A stretch of 64,000 nucleotides of DNA, taken from contig JAIEOQ010000004.1 in NCBI GenBank assembly GCA_019750335.1, forward strand, positions 310,001-374,000, written 5' to 3'. This document shows, in pieces, positions 49,717-59,600 of the stretch. The stretch comes from Candidatus Obscuribacterales bacterium. GTDB taxonomy: Bacteria > Cyanobacteriota > Vampirovibrionia > Obscuribacterales > Obscuribacteraceae. Below the pieces are notes generated by a model. That model was not told the origin of the DNA, searched no databases, and saw nothing but the letters and a program-made list of their open reading frames with translations. A program made the translations under genes and the position numbers. Position 1 is the stretch's first letter. Every line of letters begins with the position of its first letter.

Positions 49717-51921
49717 ATGGTCTCCGCTTATATTTTTGCGCGCTTATTTTTGTTTGTCTTACTAACGTTTATTTTTATTCCAACCAGCTTCGCTCATAAC
49801 AGCCTTAAATTCGCCGGCTCTGGTTCGGGTTCAATTTCGGTTAATGGTGCTGACGGGCATAAAATCGGGCAATGTGCGCTTAAAAATACTTGCGTAGAAG
49901 CTGATGTTTCTATGTATATGGCAAAAGTGACGGTAAAACAAACATTCCATAATCCGTACAATCATAAAATAGAAGCTGTATATACTTTCCCGCTTCCTGA
50001 GCATGCGGCGGTGGATAATATGCGCATGACCATTGGTGACCGCACCATTTACGGTACTATTAAAACAAAAGTAAAAGCGCAAAAGATTTATAGTCAAGCA
50101 AAAAAGAGAGGCTATGTATCAGCTTTGCTTGAGCAAGAACGTCCGAATATTTTTAGACAAAATGTAGCTAACATCGAACCAGGCAAAGAGATTACAGTCA
50201 CTTTGCAGTACAGCGATCTCCTGCCATATGAAGGTGGACGATACACTTTTGCTTTTCCCCTTGTAGTCGGTCCGCGTTTTCAGCCTGAGGGCAGTTCATT
50301 TACTAATATCACTTACGGTGCTAGTAATTTAACTGCCGGACATCAAGTTTCAATCAAGGTTAATCTGCATTCCAGCTTGCCGATAAGTGATATACAGGCT
50401 GTTACGCATACTATTGATACTAATCAAATAAATCCAGGCGAAGCGATCATCAGCCTTGCTCGTGGTACGACAATTCCGAATAAAGATTTTGTGCTCAGTT
50501 GGCAGATTGCCGGTGAAAGTATAAAAAGCAGCTATCTTGCTCATCGTACTGGAAAATCAGGCTATCTAAATTTGATGCTGATGCCACCGAAGCGTTTGCG
50601 TAATGAAGATGCCGCTCCGAAAGAGATGATTTTTTTGATCGATCGTTCCGGTTCACAGTCGGGCGCTCCTTTAGCTAAAGCCAAAGAAACGCTGCATTAC
50701 ATTCTTGATCATATGAATCCTCAAGATACGATTCAAATTATTGCTTTTGGCGATCAGGTTGAGTCAGCTTTTGACAAACCTCAAGCAGCAAATCTTTTTA
50801 CTAAAATTAAAGCCGGAAGCTATATCGATAAGCTTGAAGGTAACGGCGGTACTTGGATGGGACCGGCGGTGGAAAAGGTCTGTTCAGTACCTGCGGATCA
50901 AAACCGAATTCGTATCGTTACTTTTATGACTGACGGTTATGTCGGCAACGATTTTGAAATTCTCGGTCTAATTCGTAAACTAAGAGCTCAATCACGCTGG
51001 TTTTCTTTCGGCACTGGAGCCAGTGTAAATCGATTTTTAATTGACGCTATTGCTCGTGAAGGCGGCGGTGAAGCCGATTACATATTGCTTGAAACCCCGG
51101 GAGATGTGATTGCAAAAAGATTTTATGAGCGAATCTCAACACCTGTTCTAACAAATGTATCTCTGGAATTCTCCGGAATTGAAGTAAAAGATCTTTTTCC
51201 GCGAGCCGTAAGCGATGTCTGGTCCGAGCGCCCGCTTTATTTCAAAGGGCGTTATACAAAAGCCGGGCAAGGTTTTGCCAAACTAAAAGGCTTTTTGAAA
51301 GGTAAACCCTATGAAGAGCTTTTGCCTGTTGTGCTACCTGAATATGAACCGGCTAACGCTGAGCTGCCTCAGGTTTGGGCCCGAGCTGCAGTAGAAGAAC
51401 TGACTGCTTTGGATTATTTCGGTATGCAAAACACAGAGCCGCGAGCCGAAGTAAAACAAGAAATTATTCGCTTATCTTTGACCCATCACATACTCTCCCA
51501 ATTTACTTCTTTTGTTGCCGTGGACGAAAGTGTTTTAACTCAATTGGGTGAACCAATTAAAGAAACGGTGCCAATTGAAATGCCCGAAGGTGTTTCTTAC
51601 GAACAAATTTTTGGCTCTGCGCAAAAGGCTAATTGGTCTTCAACAATTCCGCCGTCCTCGGTGAATTCCTCGCCCAGGGAGATTGAATGCAGCGGGGATG
51701 ATTTTGGTAGTTACCAGTCAGCGCCGCTTTTGCAAGGAGCGGTTAACGGTGTTATTGGACCGGCTTCAAGCGTAGTTTTGGGTGTTAATACTGCCGGAAC
51801 TGTAAAGGTGCGAAACACCTCAAATATCAGAACCTGGCTGCTGTGGTCTTTTTTGCTTTTGCTGATAATAACCTTTTATCTATTCTCTGGTGGCAAGAGG
51901 CTGTCCACTGCCCAAAAATGA
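49717..51921 (+). CDS. VIT and VWA domain protein with C-terminal membrane anchor
   Basis: The GTG at 49705 could start the frame, but the ATG at 49717 is better spaced from GAGGAG and begins a signal peptide (MVSAYIFARLFLFVLLTFIF...FAH). A VIT domain (about residues 30-170: VTVKQTFHNPYNHKIEAVYTFPLPE is its pattern) is followed by a VWA domain (about 300-480). The MIDAS residues are DRSGSQSG, the threonine of GGTWMGP and the aspartate of FMTDGYVG. A C-terminal helix (TWLLWSFLLLLIITFYLF) with basic residues anchors the protein. The layout is that of inter-alpha-trypsin-inhibitor-like bacterial proteins, displayed in the periplasm. A GTP- or chloride-channel role is sometimes given to this type without proof. 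Confidence 0.88.
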   Translation: MVSAYIFARLFLFVLLTFIFIPTSFAHNSLKFAGSGSGSISVNGADGHKIGQCALKNTCVEADVSMYMAKVTVKQTFHNPYNHKIEAVYTFPLPEHAAVDNMRMTIGDRTIYGTIKTKVKAQKIYSQAKKRGYVSALLEQERPNIFRQNVANIEPGKEITVTLQYSDLLPYEGGRYTFAFPLVVGPRFQPEGSSFTNITYGASNLTAGHQVSIKVNLHSSLPISDIQAVTHTIDTNQINPGEAIISLARGTTIPNKDFVLSWQIAGESIKSSYLAHRTGKSGYLNLMLMPPKRLRNEDAAPKEMIFLIDRSGSQSGAPLAKAKETLHYILDHMNPQDTIQIIAFGDQVESAFDKPQAANLFTKIKAGSYIDKLEGNGGTWMGPAVEKVCSVPADQNRIRIVTFMTDGYVGNDFEILGLIRKLRAQSRWFSFGTGASVNRFLIDAIAREGGGEADYILLETPGDVIAKRFYERISTPVLTNVSLEFSGIEVKDLFPRAVSDVWSERPLYFKGRYTKAGQGFAKLKGFLKGKPYEELLPVVLPEYEPANAELPQVWARAAVEELTALDYFGMQNTEPRAEVKQEIIRLSLTHHILSQFTSFVAVDESVLTQLGEPIKETVPIEMPEGVSYEQIFGSAQKANWSSTIPPSSVNSSPREIECSGDDFGSYQSAPLLQGAVNGVIGPASSVVLGVNTAGTVKVRNTSNIRTWLLWSFLLLLIITFYLFSGGKRLSTAQK

Positions 51922-52074
51922 ATCGTTTGCCCTTAAATCCTCGGGCTGTTGTATCGGCAAAATTTCCCCAAAATTGCCACAAATGATTGCTATATTCCAG
52001 CATGGGGAAAAGCAATTTACTAAATAAATGACGGTACCCCGCATTACCGCAACCTTTTAGGGTCAAATCTTTAT

Positions 52075-54441
52075 ATGGCACCGCTTAAAGAAGTCGACAC
52101 ATCTTCGCCACCGCCTGCTGCAACAACCGGAAGCGATATTTCATCTCCCGGCAGTGATCGTATAGATACCAGATCCGAGCGCTCGAACGATCCTCCAGTT
52201 GATCGTGTCGGTTTGCTTCAAGGAGCCGAAAACCTACCGCCAGGCGCTGATACAAGCCAGGGTTATGTTCCGGAGGTGAACATAGTTAACGGCAAAGATA
52301 GCACCGGCGATCCGGCATTAGCTGAAGCTACTGCTAATAAAGCTTTAGGCTTAATCGATAAACAGGCTGACGTTTATTATAAAAGAACTGATAAGCAGTA
52401 TGACCGCACCCCCGGTCATCATGAAAATACGGCTGATGGTTCTTCTTATGATATGGATCGTTTCGGACGATTGTCGACTTTTCATACAGGCAAAACAACT
52501 GATTACCCGGATGGCATTACTTATAGCAATATGAAGTATGACCGCCGCGGCGAACTTCTTTCTTATCAAAACACCGCCGGTCATACATTTACACGTTTAA
52601 CCCAGGCAGACAGAGAAGGATTCTCAACTTGGACCTGCCATGATAAACATGGGCGTCCAGCTACATATGCCGGCTCAGACAGTCATGTCTGGCGCGGTAA
52701 CATATCGATTACACCTGATGAAGGATTTCACAGTCATGTAGCTAGCGGTAAAAACAGTGGTGCTGTTTATAGCCGCAGTGCCGACGGTACTTTTACTCAA
52801 AGCACGGCGATTCGTGAAAATGGTGAATTCGTCGGGATTGACTCATTAGTACGTATGCCCGATGGCAGTGAAGTTACTGCCAAGTCGATGTTTAATAATG
52901 GCAAGCTTGACCATGACAAAAATCTTTCTATAGCAAGCGCTGACGGTAAAACTAAGTCTGAGCTAAAAGCTCCGGAAAACCAGAAGCCGGTGGCTGTTGC
53001 TGAAACTCAAGAGACTGCCAAATCTCCTCAGACCGATGCGACGGTTAAAATACCTGAGCCGGCTAAAACTCAAGAAGTAGCCAAAGCCCCGGATAAACCG
53101 GCTATGACTTCGGCAGAAGCAGCTAAAGCTGCCGATACGGCAATTAAAGCGATGGATTCTATTCCAGCTTTAATCGATCGCGTCGGAGCTGTATTTGATA
53201 AAGCCGAAATACTCAATGGAGCCACTATAACCTCGCGTTCCGACGGCCGGCATAACTTGAAGCTTAGTTTACAGCGTGGAATGACCTTACCTTCCACTAA
53301 AGAGAATATGGGACCGACACGCATCGCCCCTGAAGTTAACCTTACTATCGGTCAAAATCAAAATCGACGTAATAATGCCAGAAATATGGGCGAAAATGAT
53401 ACTTTGAGCGTCGACATTAATAGTGGTGTGAGAAGTACTGCCTATGGACCGCTTGGTGGCGGGCACCCAGCGTGGGCCACAGGAATACATATCGGTCGTG
53501 AACGAGACGGCGATCCTTATATGCGTACTGAAGGTAGCGGTCAAGGTCCGCTTGGTCGAGTACGCTCACGCAGTGAGAAACAATCGGGTGCTGACCTGGC
53601 AAACAGCGGCCCCCTTGGTCAAGCAATCAGCGAAAATCCACAAATTCTGGATAGTATACAAACCGGACTGGATGCTTTTAAGAATAGCGGCATCACCGGC
53701 TTCGATATGAAAAAGAACGATCGTCAGATGAACTTTTCGCTGGCAATGCGTTCTGAAACCGACATTCCAATCAATCAAACAATTGGTGCACCCGGTGCTG
53801 GAATAAGTGTTGAATCGCTGCATTTGAATAAAACACTTGGTGGCAGTGTGATTCGGACTGACGATTCAGTGACTGTGCAGTTTGACGAGAGCCGACAAGA
53901 TTCGCCATTCTTGCGAGTCAATGCTGCCGGCAGCGATCTGCAATTGAAGCCGACTAAAATGACGATTAAGGATGCTCAAGGCAGTCCGGAAATCGCTCTA
54001 TCGGTGAAAAATCCTTTCAACGAAAGTGAAATCATGGATTTTGGTTTGAAAAAAACCGGTGACGGTAAATATGATCTTTCCTATGATGGCAAAACTGAAA
54101 AGAGCATACCGATCAATCAAGAGATTCAATACGGGATTGCTAAGCTAAACGTTGATTCAGTAAAAATAGCTCCGAATGCGAAAATGACTGTTGAAAGAGA
54201 TGCAAACGGACAACCAGCGATTAGTAATATCGAAGGACTTACCATAAATAACAAGCTTGCCAGTTTTGGCAAGGAAGTAAACATGGCTCTTTCTCCACGC
54301 AAGATTACCTTTGAGAATAAAGACGGCGTACAAATGGTAAATCCGTCCAATCTAAATGCGGAGCCGATGGTCTTCTCCATACCGGCATCACAAATTATTG
54401 GTGATAAACCAAGCGCCTTAGCTAAGCCGAAAAGTCCTTAG
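52075..54441 (+). CDS. Large hydrophilic protein with YD-like repeats (788 aa), unknown function
   Basis: I do not recognise the family. The first 80 residues are proline- and serine-rich and disordered. Residues 110-280 hold strand-rich units such as MDRFGRLSTFHTGKT, YDRRGELLSYQNTAG and DKHGRPATYAGSDS. These recall the YD repeats of Rhs proteins but are shorter and fewer. A proline/alanine/lysine linker (about 300-345) precedes a long C-terminal region of beta-like segments with recurring S-x-x-[LI]-x-[LV] and two copies of an I-P-I-N-Q motif (DIPINQTIG, SIPINQEIQ). No signal peptide, membrane segment or catalytic motif is seen. It ends on the stop tetramer shared with the convergent saccharopine-dehydrogenase-like gene. 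Confidence 0.68.
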   Translation: MAPLKEVDTSSPPPAATTGSDISSPGSDRIDTRSERSNDPPVDRVGLLQGAENLPPGADTSQGYVPEVNIVNGKDSTGDPALAEATANKALGLIDKQADVYYKRTDKQYDRTPGHHENTADGSSYDMDRFGRLSTFHTGKTTDYPDGITYSNMKYDRRGELLSYQNTAGHTFTRLTQADREGFSTWTCHDKHGRPATYAGSDSHVWRGNISITPDEGFHSHVASGKNSGAVYSRSADGTFTQSTAIRENGEFVGIDSLVRMPDGSEVTAKSMFNNGKLDHDKNLSIASADGKTKSELKAPENQKPVAVAETQETAKSPQTDATVKIPEPAKTQEVAKAPDKPAMTSAEAAKAADTAIKAMDSIPALIDRVGAVFDKAEILNGATITSRSDGRHNLKLSLQRGMTLPSTKENMGPTRIAPEVNLTIGQNQNRRNNARNMGENDTLSVDINSGVRSTAYGPLGGGHPAWATGIHIGRERDGDPYMRTEGSGQGPLGRVRSRSEKQSGADLANSGPLGQAISENPQILDSIQTGLDAFKNSGITGFDMKKNDRQMNFSLAMRSETDIPINQTIGAPGAGISVESLHLNKTLGGSVIRTDDSVTVQFDESRQDSPFLRVNAAGSDLQLKPTKMTIKDAQGSPEIALSVKNPFNESEIMDFGLKKTGDGKYDLSYDGKTEKSIPINQEIQYGIAKLNVDSVKIAPNAKMTVERDANGQPAISNIEGLTINNKLASFGKEVNMALSPRKITFENKDGVQMVNPSNLNAEPMVFSIPASQIIGDKPSALAKPKSP

Positions 54442-55517
54442 GCAGTAACTAAGTCTTTGACAGCAACACCACGCTCAGCTAGATCGTCGATGATGATCTT
54501 TGCTAGCTTCGGATCTTTGCCGATAGCCTCAGGCAGATGTACACCAGGGGTTGTGAACTGCTTTTTGGCTAGCATCATGGCAGTTGCTGCTGTAGTGAAG
54601 CCTGTTGTGCGGCTCATTGCCGAGTTGTTTTTTGTACGGCGGTCTATTAAACGCCAAGCGCGTTTTTTATTGCCCCGAGTAGCTTCAACTACCATCAAAA
54701 GCACGTCCGGATATTTTTCAGCCGGATAACGTGTGCCGATTGTAGCGCCGACACCCTGGAAAGCTTCGCCTTCCAACAAGCCCATTTCGTACAGATCGCG
54801 CATGGCGTCTAGGTGACCGGGCCAGCGTAAAGTAAGTTCGGCCATATCGGGCACATCAGGGAAGCTTGGCAGAAGCGAGCGTAAACCGTCGCTGATGAAA
54901 GCATCGAGATTGCCTAGTTCGCTGTCTTTAAATGTTTCGGCTGGCACCGTCATTGGTGCCGGATCGATATCTTTGCCGCCCTTTCTGGCGCGAGCCGGGC
55001 GTACATATTCAGAGAGTAGATCGTGTGGGTTGAAATAAACAGCATGTTTGAATACAGCTGGTGGATTCTCCGGCATGCCGCCGACAAGAATGCGTGCTGA
55101 ATCAAGACCGCCAAGCTCAGTGTGAGCAAGACCGACGAGCATGTGGCTCAGTCCGGGAGCAACACCGCAATCGACTACGCAGCAGGCACCGCTTTTTTTA
55201 GCTTGTGCGTCTAAGTCAACCGGCGGATCGGGAGTAAAACAAACATCAGCTACCGGAATGCCGGCAGCAATAAGATTAGCTAGTGCAGCATGTGAAATGC
55301 GGCTTGGTACAGCTAATACGGCAGCATCAGCACCTTTAACTAGTGTGGCAGCTTGTGTAGCGTCAAGTACATCGCCTTGAATAAAAGTAGCACCAACAGG
55401 CACTTGAGCCGGCTTGCGGACGTCGACGATGGTTACTTCCGGTTTTTCCGGTCTGGCAAGCAAATTCTCAGCAATGACTAATCCTTGCATGCCGCCGCCC
55501 ACTACAACAATTCGCAT
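54438..55517 (-). CDS. Saccharopine dehydrogenase / lysine 6-dehydrogenase-like enzyme
   Basis: A Rossmann-fold enzyme that begins MRIVVVGGGMQGLVIAENL. The ATG at 55517, with GAGGG upstream, is preferred over the longer frame from 55547. It continues with the family pattern DVRKPAQVPVGATFIQGDV and VVDCGVAPGLSHMLVG. The middle of the protein shows the P-P-A-x-F-K-H-A-V-Y-F and R-W-P-G-H segments seen in lysine 6-dehydrogenases and related saccharopine dehydrogenase-like oxidoreductases. The likely reaction is NAD(P)-dependent oxidation at an amino group, or its reverse. The exact substrate is uncertain. The gene stands alone between two convergent or divergent genes. Confidence 0.86.
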   Translation of the reverse strand: MRIVVVGGGMQGLVIAENLLARPEKPEVTIVDVRKPAQVPVGATFIQGDVLDATQAATLVKGADAAVLAVPSRISHAALANLIAAGIPVADVCFTPDPPVDLDAQAKKSGACCVVDCGVAPGLSHMLVGLAHTELGGLDSARILVGGMPENPPAVFKHAVYFNPHDLLSEYVRPARARKGGKDIDPAPMTVPAETFKDSELGNLDAFISDGLRSLLPSFPDVPDMAELTLRWPGHLDAMRDLYEMGLLEGEAFQGVGATIGTRYPAEKYPDVLLMVVEATRGNKKRAWRLIDRRTKNNSAMSRTTGFTTAATAMMLAKKQFTTPGVHLPEAIGKDPKLAKIIIDDLAERGVAVKDLVTA

Positions 55518-55627
55518 GAAAATGCCCTCACTTTTGGTGATTACCATGACAAGAAGACCATAGTTTATATGCTAAAGCAGTATTGAATATCAGCCGAACC
55601 CTATTTATTTAGGTTTGCTATATAGGC

Positions 55628-56590
55628 TTAAGCTAAGCTACGCTTGCCATTCAGGACTTCGATTAATTCGAGTAAAAGATCGTCCATACCTAAGACTAAA
55701 ACACGCAGTTCGGTAAGCATGGCGACACGATCCTGCAAAACGGCAATATTTACTTCTTGAACTTTATAAGTGCCAGCGATGCGAGCAGCGGTTACTTTAG
55801 GTGATTCACGATGACCGCCGTGCATCAAGCACATGTTTAGTTTGCTCCAGCGATCAAGCAAGCTCATGCGTCTTGTAATTTTGCCTTTAGCTGGCACAGT
55901 ATTTAAATAAGTCCAGACTGATTCAGCTATTTCAGGCGGATGATCGCCGCCGGCAACGATTATTTTGGCTAAAGTATTTGGCAGATGTCTTTCTAGGTTG
56001 CGGTCGCCTTGTTGTTGGCGTAAAGCCCAGGTGGCAAGACTAGTTTGAATTGTGCCTTCTGTTGTTTCGATAATCTCCGGTGTAATATCCGGGATGTTGC
56101 CAAGTTTAAGGCTGCCGCGCACAATACCGCTAACGCCGCCAGAAAGAAAGTTGGCATAAGTGTTTAAGCGTACAGCTCGATCTCGACGCTCGGCTTGATA
56201 AGCTAAAACTTGGTTAGTATCGGCCAGCTCACGATCGATACGATTGCAGGTGCTGCGTACGGTCAAAGAGATTGTCAATATCTCTTCAAGCAAAGTCTGG
56301 CGTAGATTCAAAAGGTTGAGTTGATTTTGTACTGCTAAATTCTTGTTCTCGCCGCGCAGACGAACATATTCTTCAAGACTAGAAAGGATGCCCATTTGTG
56401 AGGCTAAAGTGCGAGCGTCAGGCGAAAGCGTTTTTGTTATATGCAGCTGGCTTTCGTGGGCTGTAAGCGGATGGGTCGGTAAACCTGCCAGCTTAAGCTT
56501 CTCTTGTTCAAGCTCAAGGGGCGTAGCAACTGCGCTTCTTGAAGAGAAGACCAGGGCGGCAATAAAAATGATGTATTTTGTTGACTTCAC
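55628..56590 (-). CDS. Unrecognised exported helical protein, family member 3
   Basis: The third paralogue of the family at 23260 and 24205, 30 kb away. The frame extends to 56734, but the GTG at 56590 starts a signal peptide (VKSTKYIIFIAALVFSSRSAVA). An AGGAGG is 15 bases upstream, a little far. The longer frame would run across the start of the divergent helicase gene. Shared motifs: NRIDREL, then YANFLSGGVSGIV, then a region with YLNTVPAKGK and a C-terminal helical block. The protein is polar after the signal. Its location next to the helicase gives no hint of function. Confidence 0.66.
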   Translation of the reverse strand: MKSTKYIIFIAALVFSSRSAVATPLELEQEKLKLAGLPTHPLTAHESQLHITKTLSPDARTLASQMGILSSLEEYVRLRGENKNLAVQNQLNLLNLRQTLLEEILTISLTVRSTCNRIDRELADTNQVLAYQAERRDRAVRLNTYANFLSGGVSGIVRGSLKLGNIPDITPEIIETTEGTIQTSLATWALRQQQGDRNLERHLPNTLAKIIVAGGDHPPEIAESVWTYLNTVPAKGKITRRMSLLDRWSKLNMCLMHGGHRESPKVTAARIAGTYKVQEVNIAVLQDRVAMLTELRVLVLGMDDLLLELIEVLNGKRSLA

Positions 56591-56671
56591 AAGCCGGCTC
56601 GCAAACCTCCTGATGTTAGGACCTTGGCGGCACTGTGTCAAATTCGGCCGGTTAGCGATTAGAATTAGGTT

Positions 56672-59600
56672 ATGTCTAAATCCGCCTCGGCAAAAATGCT
56701 CTCCTTGGACTGGGCGCACCCCCTTGTGCGTCAATGGTTTTTAGCGCGTTTTGGCAGTCCGACCGAACCCCAGCTTGCCGGTTGGCCCCATATACTTGCC
56801 GGACAAACGACACTTATTTCAGCGCCTACCGGTTCGGGTAAAACTCTGACTGCTTTTCTTGCTTGTATCGATAAGCTTGTACGCAAGGCTGTCGCCGGTA
56901 AGCTTGAGGATAAAACAGAAGTTGTTTATGTTTCACCGCTCAAAGCTTTAAGCAACGATATTCAAATCAATCTGGATGACCCGCTTTCCGAAATTTTAGC
57001 TCTGGCTGAAAGTCAGGGTATAACTATGCAACGCATTCGTACTGCAGTGCGCACAGGCGACACTCTTGCTTCAGAACGCCAGGCGATGCTCAAGCGTCCG
57101 CCGCATATTTTAGTGACTACACCTGAATCCTTATATATATTATTGACGGCTGAAAAAAGTCGGGCAAACTTAAGCTCAACTCAAACAATCATTGTTGATG
57201 AAATTCATGCTGTTGCTGATGATAAACGGGGCGCTCATTTAAGTTTATCCCTTGAGCGACTGGAGCATCTGTGTAAAAAAACGCCAGTGCGAATCGGTCT
57301 TTCGGCAACGCAAAAACCAATTGAGCTTATTGCTCGATTCCTGGCGGGCAGTCGCCGCCCGCAGCCGGTGATTGTCGATGTCGGACATAAACGTCAGCTT
57401 GACGTTGCTATTGCCGTGCCGGGCATGCCACTAGGAGCAGTGGCATCCAACGAACAGTGGGGCGAAACTTACGATCGTTTGGCGGAGCTTATCCAAAGCC
57501 ATAAATCGACCCTTATTTTTGTCAATACACGCAAACTTGCCGAACGAGTAACCATGAACCTGGCTGAACGTTTAGGCGAAGAAGCGGTAGCTGCGCATCA
57601 TGGCAGTTTGTCGCGCAAGCTGCGTTTGAGTGCGGAGCGAAGATTGAAAAGCGGGCAGTTGAAGGCCCTTGTGGCTACGGCGTCTCTTGAGCTTGGGATT
57701 GATATCGGTGCTATCGATCTTGTTTGCCAACTAGGCTCACCGCGTTCGATTGCTGTTGCTTTGCAGCGTATCGGTCGAGCTGGTCACTGGCGCGGTGCTG
57801 TACCTAAAGGGCGAATCTTTCCGACAACACGTGACGAGCTTATGGAATGTGCTGCTTTAGTTAAAGCAATCGAGACACGTGAGCTAGACAAAATCATTAT
57901 TCCTGAATGTTCTTTGGATATTCTTGCCCAACAGATAACTGCCATGTGCAGCTCTACTGATTGGAGCGAAGATGATTTGTATGAAGCTGTAACTGCTGCT
58001 TCGCCTTATGCTAACTTGGACAAAAAGACTTTTTATGAAGTCTTAGAGATGCTTGCCGAAGGTATATCAGCTCGTCGTGGTCGTTACGGAGCTTATCTCT
58101 TATGGGACCGTGTGAATAAGGTTCTTAAAGGTAGGCGCGGTGCTCGTTTGGCAGCAATAACCAGCGGTGGTGCCATCCCTGAAACCGGGTTATATACAGT
58201 AGTTGCTGAACCGGACGGTTTGACTGTCGGCACTCTTGACGAAGATTTTGCCATTGAAAGTAACGGTGGCGACATTATTTTATTAGGCAATGCCTCCTGG
58301 CGAATTCGTCGAGTGGAATCGGCTGCCGGGCGTGTAATTGTTGAAGATGCTCATGGTGCACCGCCGACAGTGCCATTCTGGTTAGGGGAAGGTCCGTCGC
58401 GCACGCCTGAGCTTTCGCTTCAAGTAGCTAAATTGCGTCTTTTAATCAGTGAAGCAAAAGATCCGGACGCACTTATGCGGATTTTGCAAACTGAATACGG
58501 TCTTGATCAATCCGGTGCTGAACAAGCGATTGAATATATCCTTGAAGGAAAACGAGTACTTGGTGCCGTCCCGCAGCAGGATCTAATTATCGCCGAGCGC
58601 TTTTTTGATGAAGGCGGCGGTATGCAGCTTGTCATTCATTCGCCTTTCGGCGGACGGATAAATAAAGCTTGGGGATTAGCTTTGCGCAAATGTTTTTGCC
58701 GTTCTTTCAATTTTGAGTTGCAAGCTGCAGCTACCGATGATGGTTTGAATATTTCGCTTGCCGAACAACACAGCTTCCCTTTAAGCGACGTGTTTACTTT
58801 TCTCAGTCCGGAATCGCTTAAGCACATACTTGAACAGGCAGTTCTAGCCTCGCCGATTTTTACCAGTCGCTTTCGCTGGGATGCAACACGTGCTCTTGCC
58901 TTATTGCGTTTTCAAGGCGGCAAAAAGGTACCGCCTTATCTGCAACGCTTGAAAGCAGACGATCTTTTAGCGGCTGTTTTTCCTGATGCTGCAGCTTGTC
59001 AGGATAATTTGCCTGGTGATATCGAGCTGCCTAATCATCCGCTTATTAATGAAGTGATGAAAGACGTACTGACAGAAGCGCTTGATCTTGAAGGTCTGAG
59101 CGATGTGATTGCCGGTTTGCGTGATGGGCGAATCAAGACGCTTTCGGTTGATACACCGGTGCCTTCGGTTTTCTCTCACGAAATACTTAACGCTAATCCA
59201 TATGCTTATCTTGATGATGCGCCACTTGAAGAACGTCGTGCTCGAGCAGTTGAAATGCGGCGAGTCTTGCCTGATTCAATGAAAGAGGTTGGGCAGTTGG
59301 ATCCGGCGGCAGTCAAACAAGTGCAGGATGAAGCTTGGCCTGATGTGCGCGATCATGATGAACTGCATGACTTGTTGCAAACTTTAATTGTTTTGCCTGA
59401 GTCGGCTGTGGTTAAAAATGAATGGGTGAAATATTTCGATCAACTCAAAGCTGAGCGACGGGCGGCAAAAGTAATTGCTAATGACAAAATATTTTTTGTT
59501 GCTGCCGAAAAGAAAAAAGTTTTTGCTGCTATTTATCCTCAAGCGCAATATTTAAATGAATTGCCCGATTTGGATCTGCCTGAAAAAGACGATCCAGCTG

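Noticed and set aside
56591-56734. The longer start of exported family member 3 at 56734
   Set aside because: It would overlap the start of the divergent lhr gene and put about 48 non-homologous residues before an obvious signal peptide.
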